NCBI GenBank assembly: GCA_018399915.1
Contig: JAGYNW010000145.1
Location: forward strand, 1 to 5,700
Source of the DNA: Candidatus Omnitrophota bacterium
GTDB taxonomy: Bacteria; Omnitrophota; Gorgyraeia; Zapsychrales; Zapsychraceae
Length of the DNA: 5,700 nucleotides
Direction of reading: 5' to 3'
Part shown: piece by piece, positions 1 through 5,675 of the stretch
Numbering within the stretch: position 1 is the stretch's first letter
Layout: every line of letters starts with the position of its first letter
Position numbers and translations under genes: made by a program
The notes under the pieces: model-generated
The model's input: the letters and a program-made list of their open reading frames with translations, nothing else
Told to the model about the DNA's origin: nothing
Databases searched by the model: none

Positions 1-13
1 GAAAAATAATGAC

Positions 14-325
14 CTACGCTTCGTTTTTTTCCTGCTGCGCGGTCAATTCACCCAACTTCTTTTCATAGCGCCCCATGCAGACATTCAGCATCTCGTCCGG
101 CGAAACGCCATATTCCAAAAGCAACTCCACGCACAAGATCAACAGATCCCCTGTCTCAACCAGAGCGTGTTTATCTTCAAGCGCTAAAAGTTCTTGGATC
201 TCAACAACATGATGCCGCATAAGCTCCAACAGTCTTTGGGTATGCGGTACGCCTTCTTTTTCATTATATCTTTGGGATAATGCGTGGATGGCTTTCAGGC
301 GTTGTTGCGCGCGTTCATCAATCAT
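14..325 (-). CDS. Small all-alpha protein resembling MazG-type NTP pyrophosphohydrolases (103 aa)
   Basis: The protein is predicted to be almost entirely helical, with no signal peptide or membrane segment, so it is probably cytosolic. Residues 42-45 (EIQE) and 57-60 (ETGD) form an ExxE...ExxD pattern like the Mg2+-binding carboxylates of the MazG/dUTPase-like all-alpha NTP pyrophosphatase fold. The stretch that follows, with GDLL, a Gly-Val-Ser-Pro-Asp-Glu turn (73-78) and a Tyr-Glu-Lys-Lys helix (87-90), also resembles MazG C-terminal helices. The spacer between the two acidic motifs is short (11 residues), and Val replaces the first Glu of the usual EExxE. The open frame extends upstream to 388, but ATG 325 is preferred because an AGGAG sits 5 nt before it and the longer N-terminus is Arg/Trp-rich and unlike the rest. 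It overlaps the end of the GldG-like gene by 8 nt, so it is likely co-translated with it. Family membership is inferred from motifs and the substrate is unknown. Confidence 0.72.
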   Translation of the reverse strand: MIDERAQQRLKAIHALSQRYNEKEGVPHTQRLLELMRHHVVEIQELLALEDKHALVETGDLLILCVELLLEYGVSPDEMLNVCMGRYEKKLGELTAQQEKNEA

Positions 326-1907
326 CGCCGCTCCTGCGCTGCAACCATACCGCCACGCCGCTGAGCGCGACCAAAAGCGGTATCGCAAAAAGCATGACCG
401 TGACCATGCGTTTTTGTTTACTGGTCAATTCCAGTTTCGGGACATCCTTGACGCCCTCCTCCATGAACACCTGGTAATCCACCTCGGTCAGCCAGTTGAT
501 CAAATTCATGCCCATCATCGCATTGCTGTATTGCGAAACAAACGCATTGGTCAGAAAATCCGCGTCTGAAAAAACGATCATGCGCGTGTCAGACTTGCCT
601 TTATTTTTCCGCCAAATGACGTACGAGATCGGGACCGGGCCGGGCTTGTCCTGTTCATCAAATTTCACGATCAGATTCCGGTTGGATTCCGCCCAGCTGT
701 GGGGAGCCTCGGAATTGGTTAAAACAAAGGGCGCCACTTTCAAATCCTGCGGCCGGTCAGCCAAAAGAGAGATGGAACGCGGACGGATATAGAAAGTATA
801 ATCCACCCCCTTGGTCAGGGCCTTATGCGGCATATAATTGCGCGTTGCCGGGCTGCCCACATCCCCGCCGGCATGATTGGACAGATCCACAACGATGTCC
901 GGATACACGCGCAGACCCCATTGATTCAATATTTCGTTAAGGTCCGGGTTCTTGCGCAATTCTTCTTCCGTCAAGGTCTTATCCGGCGTGGTGACCAGGG
1001 TGTTCTCAATCAGAATAAGCGCGTCTCCGCCCTTTGCCAGGTATTGCTGGATCTTCATCTTTTCATCCGCACTCAAGAATTCCCGCGGGCCGGCGATTAC
1101 CAGCACATCACAATCCGCTGGGATCTGTGTCTGCGCGGTCAGCAAAAGTTCCTGGGTTTGCACATTATTATTCTTGAGCAATTGATTGAAAACGCTCAAG
1201 CCCTCATTGGCACTGTCATCAATGCGGTATTCCCTGTGGCCGGTCAAAAAATACGCCTTACGCTCTTTGCGGGTAACACGGATGATCGCGTTAGTCACTT
1301 CCTCCTCGGAGATCATGCGCCTGTCAAAATCAATATCCCTGCGCTCTTTTCCGGAAAGCACGATCAACTTGCGTTGCTTGCCGGTGATGGTGGTGTCAAA
1401 CTGTGAGGCATAGCCGATGTTCTCAATCGGATCCACGATCTCTGTGCTGATCATCCCGTTAGACCGGGCTTCGTATTCCTTAAGCATATCCTGCAGAGAG
1501 ACCGGGGCAATGCCCACATAAAGCGCGGTTATCTGGACCGGTTCCTTAAGGTCCTGGATCACGGCGAGGGTGCCTTTATCCAGGGTGTGTTGTGCCTGCC
1601 GGGTCATGTCCCAGCGCCGGTTATACATATTGCCCAAATAATTGATCTCAAACACAAGCCCGGCAAAAAGGATAAACAGCAAAAAGGCGCCGACCAGCTT
1701 TTTCTGATGCGTGATCCGCACAAGCAGCGCGTTCTTCCTGAAGGCGGCCAGAAAAAACCACAATACCGCGATGGCGCCGACAGCGGCCAGGCACACACCG
1801 GCAGCGTTAAGCCCTCTTTCCACATAAGAAAGCCCGGCAGCACCCATAAGGCAAAAACAGCCCAGAATAAAAACCAGCATATTGATATTTTTCTTTTTTA
1901 ACGGCAT
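318..1907 (-). CDS. GldG-like ABC transporter auxiliary membrane protein (529 aa)
   Basis: Hydrophobic segments are visible at about residues 8-26, 35-56, 71-91 and 501-522. Between the last two lies a soluble region of about 400 residues, expected to be extracytoplasmic. Directly after the third segment comes the family hallmark RRWDMTRQAQHTLDKGT (97-113), the counterpart of the 'R-x-D-L-T...yTLS' motif of GldG and of ABC-associated auxiliary proteins (ABC_transp_aux type). Other conserved-looking blocks are EEEVTNAIIRVTR (201-213), YFLTGHREY (219-227), the GGDALILIE region (293-301) and FSDADFLTN (446-454). A short basic tail (RRSGDD) ends the protein. The gene overlaps the permease gene by 10 nt and has no strong Shine-Dalgarno of its own, so coupled translation is likely. 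GldG works with GldA and GldF in Bacteroidetes gliding. Outside that phylum the cargo is generally unknown, so I name the family but not the substrate. Confidence 0.88.
   Translation of the reverse strand: MPLKKKNINMLVFILGCFCLMGAAGLSYVERGLNAAGVCLAAVGAIAVLWFFLAAFRKNALLVRITHQKKLVGAFLLFILFAGLVFEINYLGNMYNRRWDMTRQAQHTLDKGTLAVIQDLKEPVQITALYVGIAPVSLQDMLKEYEARSNGMISTEIVDPIENIGYASQFDTTITGKQRKLIVLSGKERRDIDFDRRMISEEEVTNAIIRVTRKERKAYFLTGHREYRIDDSANEGLSVFNQLLKNNNVQTQELLLTAQTQIPADCDVLVIAGPREFLSADEKMKIQQYLAKGGDALILIENTLVTTPDKTLTEEELRKNPDLNEILNQWGLRVYPDIVVDLSNHAGGDVGSPATRNYMPHKALTKGVDYTFYIRPRSISLLADRPQDLKVAPFVLTNSEAPHSWAESNRNLIVKFDEQDKPGPVPISYVIWRKNKGKSDTRMIVFSDADFLTNAFVSQYSNAMMGMNLINWLTEVDYQVFMEEGVKDVPKLELTSKQKRMVTVMLFAIPLLVALSGVAVWLQRRSGDD
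331..335 (-). promoter_or_regulatory. Ribosome binding site that fixes the start of the MazG-like gene
   Basis: AGGAG lies 5 nt upstream of ATG 325, inside the last codons of the GldG-like gene. It is the reason for choosing this start over the upstream ATG at 388, and it fits translational coupling across the 8-nt overlap. Confidence 0.65.
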
Positions 1908-2608
1908 AAACGGTTTTCTATGGCGATCCGGGTTAAGGTTAAAAATAAAAAGATGCCGCTGATAAAATAGATCAGGTCAGCGGTGGTTACGATCCCGATA
2001 AAGAAATTCTTTGAATGGCCCATAACGCTTAAATAATGCACAAGCGCCTGCGGGGTGCCGCTGAAAAATTTTTCCAGGCCCACGCTGAAGTATAAAAGCA
2101 AGATCAATACATAAGCGCTTAACGCGGCTACGATCTGATTGCGTGTCAATGCCGAGGTGAATACCCCTATTGCGATAAAGAACGCGCCTTCCAGGAAAAT
2201 GCCCAGGTATCCGGTCAGGATCGCCGGGACATCCGGGCTGCTGAAAAATTCCAGTATCGCGTAATAGGGCGCGGTCAACAACAGCAGGATCAAAAAGAAG
2301 ACCACACTGCTGAGATATTTCCCGTAAACGATCTCAGAATTTCTCGTCGGCGTAGTCTGCAGGAATTCCATGGTGCCGGACATCTTTTCCTCGGCAAAAA
2401 CCTTCATGGTAAAGATCGGGGCCAGAAAGACAAACATGAATTCCATCAGCAGGAACATATCCCTCAGGACGGCTTCCCGATTCTGGTCAATGATCATATA
2501 AAACAGCACATTGAAGACCGATAAGCTCAGGATCATCACAATGTAAGCGATGGGGGAGGTGAAATAGGCCCGCAATTCTTTAGATGCCAGGATCCCGGTC
2601 TTTTTCAT
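1898..2608 (-). CDS. ABC-2 type transporter permease, GldF-like (236 aa)
   Basis: This is an integral membrane protein with about six predicted membrane segments (roughly residues 18-40, 52-72, 98-120, 131-152, 157-178 and 208-227), as expected for an ABC-2 permease. The N-terminus has the typical cytoplasmic motif KELRAYFTSPIAY (10-22), where the amphipathic elbow helix enters the membrane. The first cytoplasmic loop carries FAEEKMSGTMEFLQTTP (71-87), the characteristic block that contacts the ATPase. ATG 2608 overlaps the ATPase stop as ATGA, and an AGAGGGG ribosome binding site lies 8 nt upstream (2617-2623). Length and motifs match GldF and related permeases. It should dimerise, or pair with the GldG-like protein, to form the channel energised by the neighbouring ATPase. 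The transported substrate cannot be read from the sequence. Confidence 0.9.
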   Translation of the reverse strand: MKKTGILASKELRAYFTSPIAYIVMILSLSVFNVLFYMIIDQNREAVLRDMFLLMEFMFVFLAPIFTMKVFAEEKMSGTMEFLQTTPTRNSEIVYGKYLSSVVFFLILLLLTAPYYAILEFFSSPDVPAILTGYLGIFLEGAFFIAIGVFTSALTRNQIVAALSAYVLILLLYFSVGLEKFFSGTPQALVHYLSVMGHSKNFFIGIVTTADLIYFISGIFLFLTLTRIAIENRLCR

Positions 2609-3552
2609 ACGCTTTGCCCCTCTTTTGTTGGCCCTTTGGTCAGGCGGATAAAAACGTCTTCCAATTTCGGTGACGGCTTGCGGATTTCCAGGATCTGGAC
2701 CTGCGTTCGCAAAAGCGCCTCGATCAATTCATTGTATGACTCGCGGCCTTTGCCCAGATCCAGCTCTACGGCACGCGCCTCATCATCTCCGGTCATCGCG
2801 GTTACAGCGGCATCCGGCATCACCCGCAGCGCGGATTCAATATCCGGACGTTTGCCTCTGAGTTTCAAAAATAATTTCGCGCCACCTGCGGCCTCCGGTG
2901 TTTCGGCCAAGCTATGATCCTTGATGATGCGGCCCTGCTTGATGATGATAACCCTTTGGGCAAACTCTTCGATCTCTGAAAGCACATGGGTACTGATGAT
3001 GACGGTGCGTTTGTGTTCAAGATTTTTGATCAGTTTGCGCACATCCAAAATCTGTAAGGGATCAAGCCCGTTGGTAGGTTCGTCCAGAATCAGCAGTTTC
3101 GGGTCATTGATAATCGCCTGCGCGATAGCCACCCTTTGGCGGTAGCCCTTGGATAATTGCCCGATGACGCGCGAGGCCACACCGTTAAGGTTGCACAGAT
3201 CCAAAGCCTTAGCGACCTGCGCCGGTGTTTGCCTGGCGGGGATATCTTTAAGCCGCGCGGCAAACCGCAGAAAATCCTTGACCACCATATCCGGATATAA
3301 AGGCGGCGCCTCAGATAAATACCCCACATGGCGACGGACCAAAAGCGACTGTTTGGCGACATCATAACCGCACACACGCACATCGCCACAGGTGGTCGGC
3401 AAAAATGAGGTCAGGATCCTCATAAAAGTGGTTTTGCCCGCTCCGTTGAGGCCTAAAAATCCTATGATCTCGCCTTCCCTTGCCTCAAAAGAGGCAATAT
3501 CCAATACCTTGTTATTCCCGAAATATTTTTTGACGTTATGCGCACTGATCAT
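2605..3552 (-). CDS. ABC transporter ATP-binding protein, GldA/ABC-2 family (315 aa)
   Basis: This is a cytoplasmic ATPase that powers the adjacent permease. All core motifs are present: Walker A GLNGAGKT (34-41), signature LSKGYRQR (133-140), Walker B LLILDEP (153-159) followed by the D-loop NGLDP (161-165), and the switch His189 in ISTHVLSE. The Q-loop position reads GYLSE (77-81), with Glu81 where many ABC ATPases have Gln. Similar 'GYLPE' sequences are usual in the GldA/ABC-2 subgroup. After the nucleotide-binding domain (to about residue 220) comes a C-terminal domain of about 90 residues ending in KLEDVFIRLTKG, the typical tail of ABC-2 exporter ATPases. The start at 3552 lies 15 nt after the SGNH hydrolase stop, with only a weak AGAGA-type ribosome binding site. 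The stop overlaps the permease start by 4 nt. The ATPase assignment is firm, while GldA orthology is inferred from the GldF- and GldG-like neighbours. Confidence 0.95.
   Translation of the reverse strand: MISAHNVKKYFGNNKVLDIASFEAREGEIIGFLGLNGAGKTTFMRILTSFLPTTCGDVRVCGYDVAKQSLLVRRHVGYLSEAPPLYPDMVVKDFLRFAARLKDIPARQTPAQVAKALDLCNLNGVASRVIGQLSKGYRQRVAIAQAIINDPKLLILDEPTNGLDPLQILDVRKLIKNLEHKRTVIISTHVLSEIEEFAQRVIIIKQGRIIKDHSLAETPEAAGGAKLFLKLRGKRPDIESALRVMPDAAVTAMTGDDEARAVELDLGKGRESYNELIEALLRTQVQILEIRKPSPKLEDVFIRLTKGPTKEGQSV
2617..2623 (-). promoter_or_regulatory. Ribosome binding site of the ABC-2 permease gene
   Basis: AGAGGGG lies 8 nt upstream of ATG 2608, within the final codons of the ATPase gene. 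It supports the ATGA-overlap start. Confidence 0.55.
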
Positions 3553-3567
3553 AAGAAAACTTTCTCT

Positions 3568-4188
3568 CTAAAGATATTGTAAAAGCGGCTGTAAACCTTT
3601 ATACACCCTTTCAGCGATGAGTTGATGGCCCTCCGTATTGGGATGGATCGAATCCACTTTCAATTGCGGATCAAACAAAATGCCTTTCATGATATTAGGA
3701 ACGGCCAGGGCCTTACGTTTTTGGGCGATCTTTTTGTATCCCCGGTAATAATAATCATTGACCGGGCTGAATTCAACCGCAAGGATCACGGCCATGGCGC
3801 CGCGCGCCTGCACTTTCTGAACAATAGCATCGATATTGGCCAAAGTTTTTTCAACCGGGATCCTGCGCAAAAAATCATTAGCCCCTAATTCAATGATCAC
3901 CAGTTTGGGATTTTTATTAAGAACCGCGTCTTCAATCCTGGCCAGACCGTCAGCCGAGGTATCACCGGAAACGCCCGCGTTTATGACGGGCTTGCCGATC
4001 TTGCGGCTTAAGGCCGCGCAAAAACTTTTATCCCGGCCGACGCCCACGCCCGCGGTAATACTGTCCCCGAAACAAATGATGTTTTCATTCAATGAATCAG
4101 TATTCGCCACTGGCTTGGATCCGCAACCCGCCCCAAACACCCAGGCAAATAATACAGGAACAAGCAGAATAAGTTTAACTGGTTTCAT
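3568..4188 (-). CDS. TesA-like SGNH/GDSL hydrolase, probable lipoprotein (206 aa)
   Basis: This is a probable esterase or lysophospholipase of the SGNH fold. Block I FGDSIT (40-45) gives nucleophile Ser43. Block II, NAGVSGDTSADGLARI (70-85), supplies the oxyanion Gly and closely matches TesA-type arylesterases. Block III ELGAND (100-105) gives Asn104. Block V, DSIHPN (179-184), provides Asp179 and His182. The full catalytic set is therefore present. The N-terminus has a Lys pair, a hydrophobic stretch (about 6-18) and then GAGC with Cys22, which suggests lipidation and attachment facing the periplasm. The lipobox is atypical because position -3 is Gly rather than Leu. A Ser/Asn-rich linker follows. 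TesA homologues are about 180-210 aa, so the length is normal. It heads the cluster with the GldAFG-like genes, 15 nt before the ATPase, and a candidate promoter lies just upstream. Its natural substrate is unknown. Confidence 0.92.
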   Translation of the reverse strand: MKPVKLILLVPVLFAWVFGAGCGSKPVANTDSLNENIICFGDSITAGVGVGRDKSFCAALSRKIGKPVINAGVSGDTSADGLARIEDAVLNKNPKLVIIELGANDFLRRIPVEKTLANIDAIVQKVQARGAMAVILAVEFSPVNDYYYRGYKKIAQKRKALAVPNIMKGILFDPQLKVDSIHPNTEGHQLIAERVYKGLQPLLQYL

Positions 4189-4203
4189 GGCACTCTCTTT
4201 TTC

Positions 4204-4233
4204 TATCTAAACAAAAAAAACCGGATTTTTCAA
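4204..4233 (-). promoter_or_regulatory. Candidate sigma70-type promoter for the SGNH hydrolase/ABC cluster
   Basis: On the minus strand TTGAAA (4228-4233, five of six matches to the -35 consensus) is followed after 18 nt by TAGATA (4204-4209), a poor -10 match. The spacer contains a run of eight T. It lies 16 nt before the hydrolase ATG, so any 5' leader would be very short. The position is sensible because this is the only sizeable gap in the window, but the -10 is weak and the call is tentative. Confidence 0.28.
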
Positions 4234-4254
4234 GCCCAAATTCACCTTGATAAA

Positions 4255-4284
4255 CAGAATCCCGTAAGATTCCGCAGGATTCTG
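4255..4284 (-). other. Hairpin in the intergenic gap, possible weak terminator or processing site
   Basis: CAGAATCC (4277-4284 read on the minus strand) pairs perfectly with GGATTCTG (4255-4262), giving an 8-bp stem with a 14-nt loop. Only a short TTT follows on the minus strand, so it lacks the U-tract of a standard intrinsic terminator. The loop holds a third, related copy (GGAATCTT), which would allow alternative pairings. Confidence 0.4.
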
Positions 4285-4297
4285 CGCAAGGACCGCT

Positions 4298-4326
4298 CTT
4301 AGGCCCAAACCTTTCTTGGACCTAAG
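4298..4326 (-). other. Hairpin spanning the TrmH-family gene stop codon
   Basis: In the minus-strand transcript, CUUAGGUCCAA and UUGGGCCUAAG form an 11-bp stem with one internal G-U wobble and a 7-nt loop (GAAAGGU). The TAG stop of the methyltransferase (4322-4324) lies in the 5' arm. On the plus strand the wobble position would be an A-C mismatch, so the fold favours the minus-strand RNA. There is no U-tract after it, so it is more likely a 3'-end stabiliser or a partial terminator acting with the next hairpin. Confidence 0.5.
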
Positions 4327-4852
4327 CGTTGGGTGCCTTCAAACTTTTCCGGAAAGCATAGGCCATGATCCCGAAGGCCACAGAGACATTCAATGAATTC
4401 TTGATCCCCGCCATCTCGATCTCCACCGCCGCATCCGTCAGCCGGATCAAATCATCTGAAACGCCGCTGATCTCATTGCCGATCACCAGACAGACCGGAC
4501 GTTCCGGCGTAAACGCATCATGCGCGCGGCTGCCTTCCATCTGTTCCAAAAGCACGATCTGATACCCTTGGTCTTTCAATTCCCTGACAACGGATACGCA
4601 ATCCGAGCGGTATTCCCAGTCTACCGCATCCTCAGCGCCAAGCGCGGTCTTGGAGATCATTTTATCCGGAGGATGGCCGGTGATGCCGCAGATCCAGATC
4701 TTTTCCAGCCCGGCACCGTCGGCCGTACGGAAAATCGCGCCCACATTATATAAACTCCGGATATCATTGAGCACTACGGTAAAGGGAAGCCGGGGGGACT
4801 GCTTGCGCGTATTTTGCCGGTCAACGATCTCCTGGTGGGTTAACTTACGCAT
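4322..4852 (-). CDS. SpoU/TrmH-family (SPOUT) RNA 2'-O-methyltransferase (176 aa)
   Basis: This is predicted to be a cytoplasmic S-adenosylmethionine-dependent methyltransferase that modifies a ribose 2'-OH in tRNA or rRNA. Motif 1 is NDIRSLYNVGAIFRTADGAG (29-48), with Asn36 and Arg42. Motif 2 is LVIGNEISGVS (122-132), with Glu127. Motif 3 is IEMAGIKNSLNVSVA (145-159), with Ser153 and Asn155. Together they form the trefoil-knot cofactor site. The 176-aa length fits single-domain members with a short N-terminal helix and no separate RNA-binding domain. The frame is open to ATG 4909, but the extra residues there are read out of frame from the preceding regulator gene. The family-like N-terminus MRKLTHQEI begins at ATG 4852. 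An adjacent ATG at 4855 is equally possible (ATGATG). The start overlaps the second response regulator by 8 nt, so translation is coupled. The target nucleotide cannot be assigned. Confidence 0.92.
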   Translation of the reverse strand: MRKLTHQEIVDRQNTRKQSPRLPFTVVLNDIRSLYNVGAIFRTADGAGLEKIWICGITGHPPDKMISKTALGAEDAVDWEYRSDCVSVVRELKDQGYQIVLLEQMEGSRAHDAFTPERPVCLVIGNEISGVSDDLIRLTDAAVEIEMAGIKNSLNVSVAFGIMAYAFRKSLKAPNA

Positions 4853-5282
4853 CATCCTCTTGGTCACCGAGCAATGACTCCAAACGCATACGGTTTTGCT
4901 GCGCCTCATCTTTTTTGTTCTTCAACTGAATAAGCCGCTCGATCATGGCTAACAATTTGTTCTCCTCAAAAGGCTTGGGTATGAAACCCTCGGCGCCGAC
5001 GACATCGAAGGTATCCTGCATCTTATCCCGGGCGGTCAATATGATGATCGGAATATTAACGGTTTTTCGATAAGCGCGGATCTCTTTATAAAAGGCGAAT
5101 CCATCCATGATCGGCATCATGACATCCGAGACGATCAGATCGACACCACCGGCCAGCGCGATATCCAACCCTGCCTTGCCGTCATCAGCGGTCAGGACCT
5201 TATAGCCGGCGTTCTCGAGACTGAGCTTGATGATCTGCTGCAAACCTTTTTCATCCTCGACTAACAGAATCGTATGTTGCAT
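4845..5282 (-). CDS. Single-domain response regulator with a charged helical tail (145 aa)
   Basis: This is a CheY-like receiver. The acidic pocket is Glu9, Asp10 and Glu11, the phosphoacceptor is Asp53 in IVSDVMMPIMDG (50-61), the switch Thr is Thr83 in IILTARD, and the conserved Lys is Lys103 in PKPF. The receiver ends near residue 119. Residues 120-145 form a highly charged, Gln-rich helix (LKNKKDEAQQ...) with no DNA-binding, enzymatic or membrane domain, so any output must be through protein contacts. Start 5282 has AAGGAG (5293-5298) 10 nt upstream, and the gene follows the first regulator after 22 nt. Its end overlaps the RNA methyltransferase start. No histidine kinase is visible in the window. 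It could relay phosphate or act as an adaptor, and its partner is unknown. Confidence 0.93.
   Translation of the reverse strand: MQHTILLVEDEKGLQQIIKLSLENAGYKVLTADDGKAGLDIALAGGVDLIVSDVMMPIMDGFAFYKEIRAYRKTVNIPIIILTARDKMQDTFDVVGAEGFIPKPFEENKLLAMIERLIQLKNKKDEAQQNRMRLESLLGDQEDDA
4856..4868 (-). promoter_or_regulatory. Ribosome binding region before the ATGATG start of the TrmH-family gene
   Basis: GGTGA (4864-4868) lies 8 nt before ATG 4855 and 11 nt before ATG 4852. AGAGG (4856-4860) abuts the first ATG and lies 3 nt from the second. Neither spacing alone is decisive, but both support a start here rather than at 4909. Confidence 0.4.
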
Positions 5283-5292
5283 TGCGGGTTTT

Positions 5293-5298
5293 CTCCTT
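5293..5298 (-). promoter_or_regulatory. Ribosome binding site of the second response regulator
   Basis: AAGGAG lies 10 nt upstream of ATG 5282, in the 22-nt gap after the first regulator. It shows independent initiation in a shared transcript. Confidence 0.6.
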
Positions 5299-5304
5299 CT
5301 TGTT

Positions 5305-5664
5305 TTACTCTATAAATTCTTTGATCTTGTCAAGCAACTCATCATATCCGCAGGGCTTGGTCAACCGGGCGGCAATACTTCCGGACGGAAGATTGGCGCA
5401 CGCGTCATCTTTGGCACTTAGCATGATAATCGGCGCCGGCGAAAGTCCTTCTTTTTGGGAGCTCTCGGTAATGAAGGCGGCCCCGTCCATTTCCGGCATA
5501 ATGCAGTCTAAAAGGATAAGGTCCGGGCTTTTCTCTTCCCATAACTGCAGGCCTTTAACGCCATTGTCGGCGGAAAAGACTTCGTAGCCATTAGTCTCCA
5601 GGCACATCCGCATCACCTCGGTTAAGGTGGCCTCATCATCTACGATCAATATTTTCTTTGCCAT
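5305..5664 (-). CDS. Stand-alone CheY-like response regulator (119 aa)
   Basis: The gene consists of a receiver domain only. Asp9, Asp10 and Glu11 form the Mg2+ pocket. Asp53 in LILLDCIMPEMDG (49-61) is the phosphoacceptor. Ser83 in IIMLSAKDD is the switch residue, and Lys103 in LTKPC is the conserved Lys, followed by Cys rather than the usual Phe. The protein ends straight after the last receiver helix (YDELLDKIKEFIE), so it has no output domain. ATG 5664 has AAAGGA 5 nt upstream (5670-5675), which fits MAKKILIVDDE as the true N-terminus. The same frame stays open to the window edge without another ATG. It is probably co-transcribed with the second regulator 22 nt downstream. The cognate kinase, if adjacent, would be beyond the right edge. 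Confidence 0.94.
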   Translation of the reverse strand: MAKKILIVDDEATLTEVMRMCLETNGYEVFSADNGVKGLQLWEEKSPDLILLDCIMPEMDGAAFITESSQKEGLSPAPIIMLSAKDDACANLPSGSIAARLTKPCGYDELLDKIKEFIE

Positions 5665-5669
5665 AATAA

Positions 5670-5675
5670 TCCTTT
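5670..5675 (-). promoter_or_regulatory. Ribosome binding site of the first response regulator
   Basis: AAAGGA lies 5 nt before ATG 5664. The 25 bases between this site and the window edge are too short to show whether a promoter or the end of another gene lies there. Confidence 0.55.

Noticed and set aside
326..388. Longer N-terminus for the MazG-like protein starting at 388
   Set aside because: This Arg/Trp/Cys-rich stretch lies inside the last membrane segment and tail of the GldG-like gene, and the good AGGAG site points to ATG 325.
825..1406. Long plus-strand open frame (193 aa) opposite the GldG-like gene
   Set aside because: It is fully antisense to a well-supported gene, has a His/Arg/Gln-rich composition with no recognisable motif and no convincing ribosome binding site, so it is a by-product of codon bias.
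3090..3389. Minus-strand open frame of 99 aa in another frame within the ABC ATPase
   Set aside because: It is out of frame with the intact ATPase, rich in Arg/Trp/Cys, and has no family resemblance.
3836..4210. Plus-strand open frame of 124 aa opposite the SGNH hydrolase
   Set aside because: It is antisense to a gene with a complete catalytic set and shows no domain signature of its own.
4211..4230. A-run, CCGG, T-run element as an intrinsic terminator
   Set aside because: Only A-U pairs could form the stem around a minimal CCGG loop, which is too weak; the sequence is better explained as a promoter spacer or an AT-rich leader.
4853..4909. Longer N-terminus for the TrmH-family protein starting at 4909
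   Set aside because: The extra residues are encoded by out-of-frame reading of the regulator's tail and do not resemble family N-termini, whereas MRKLTHQEI at 4852 does.
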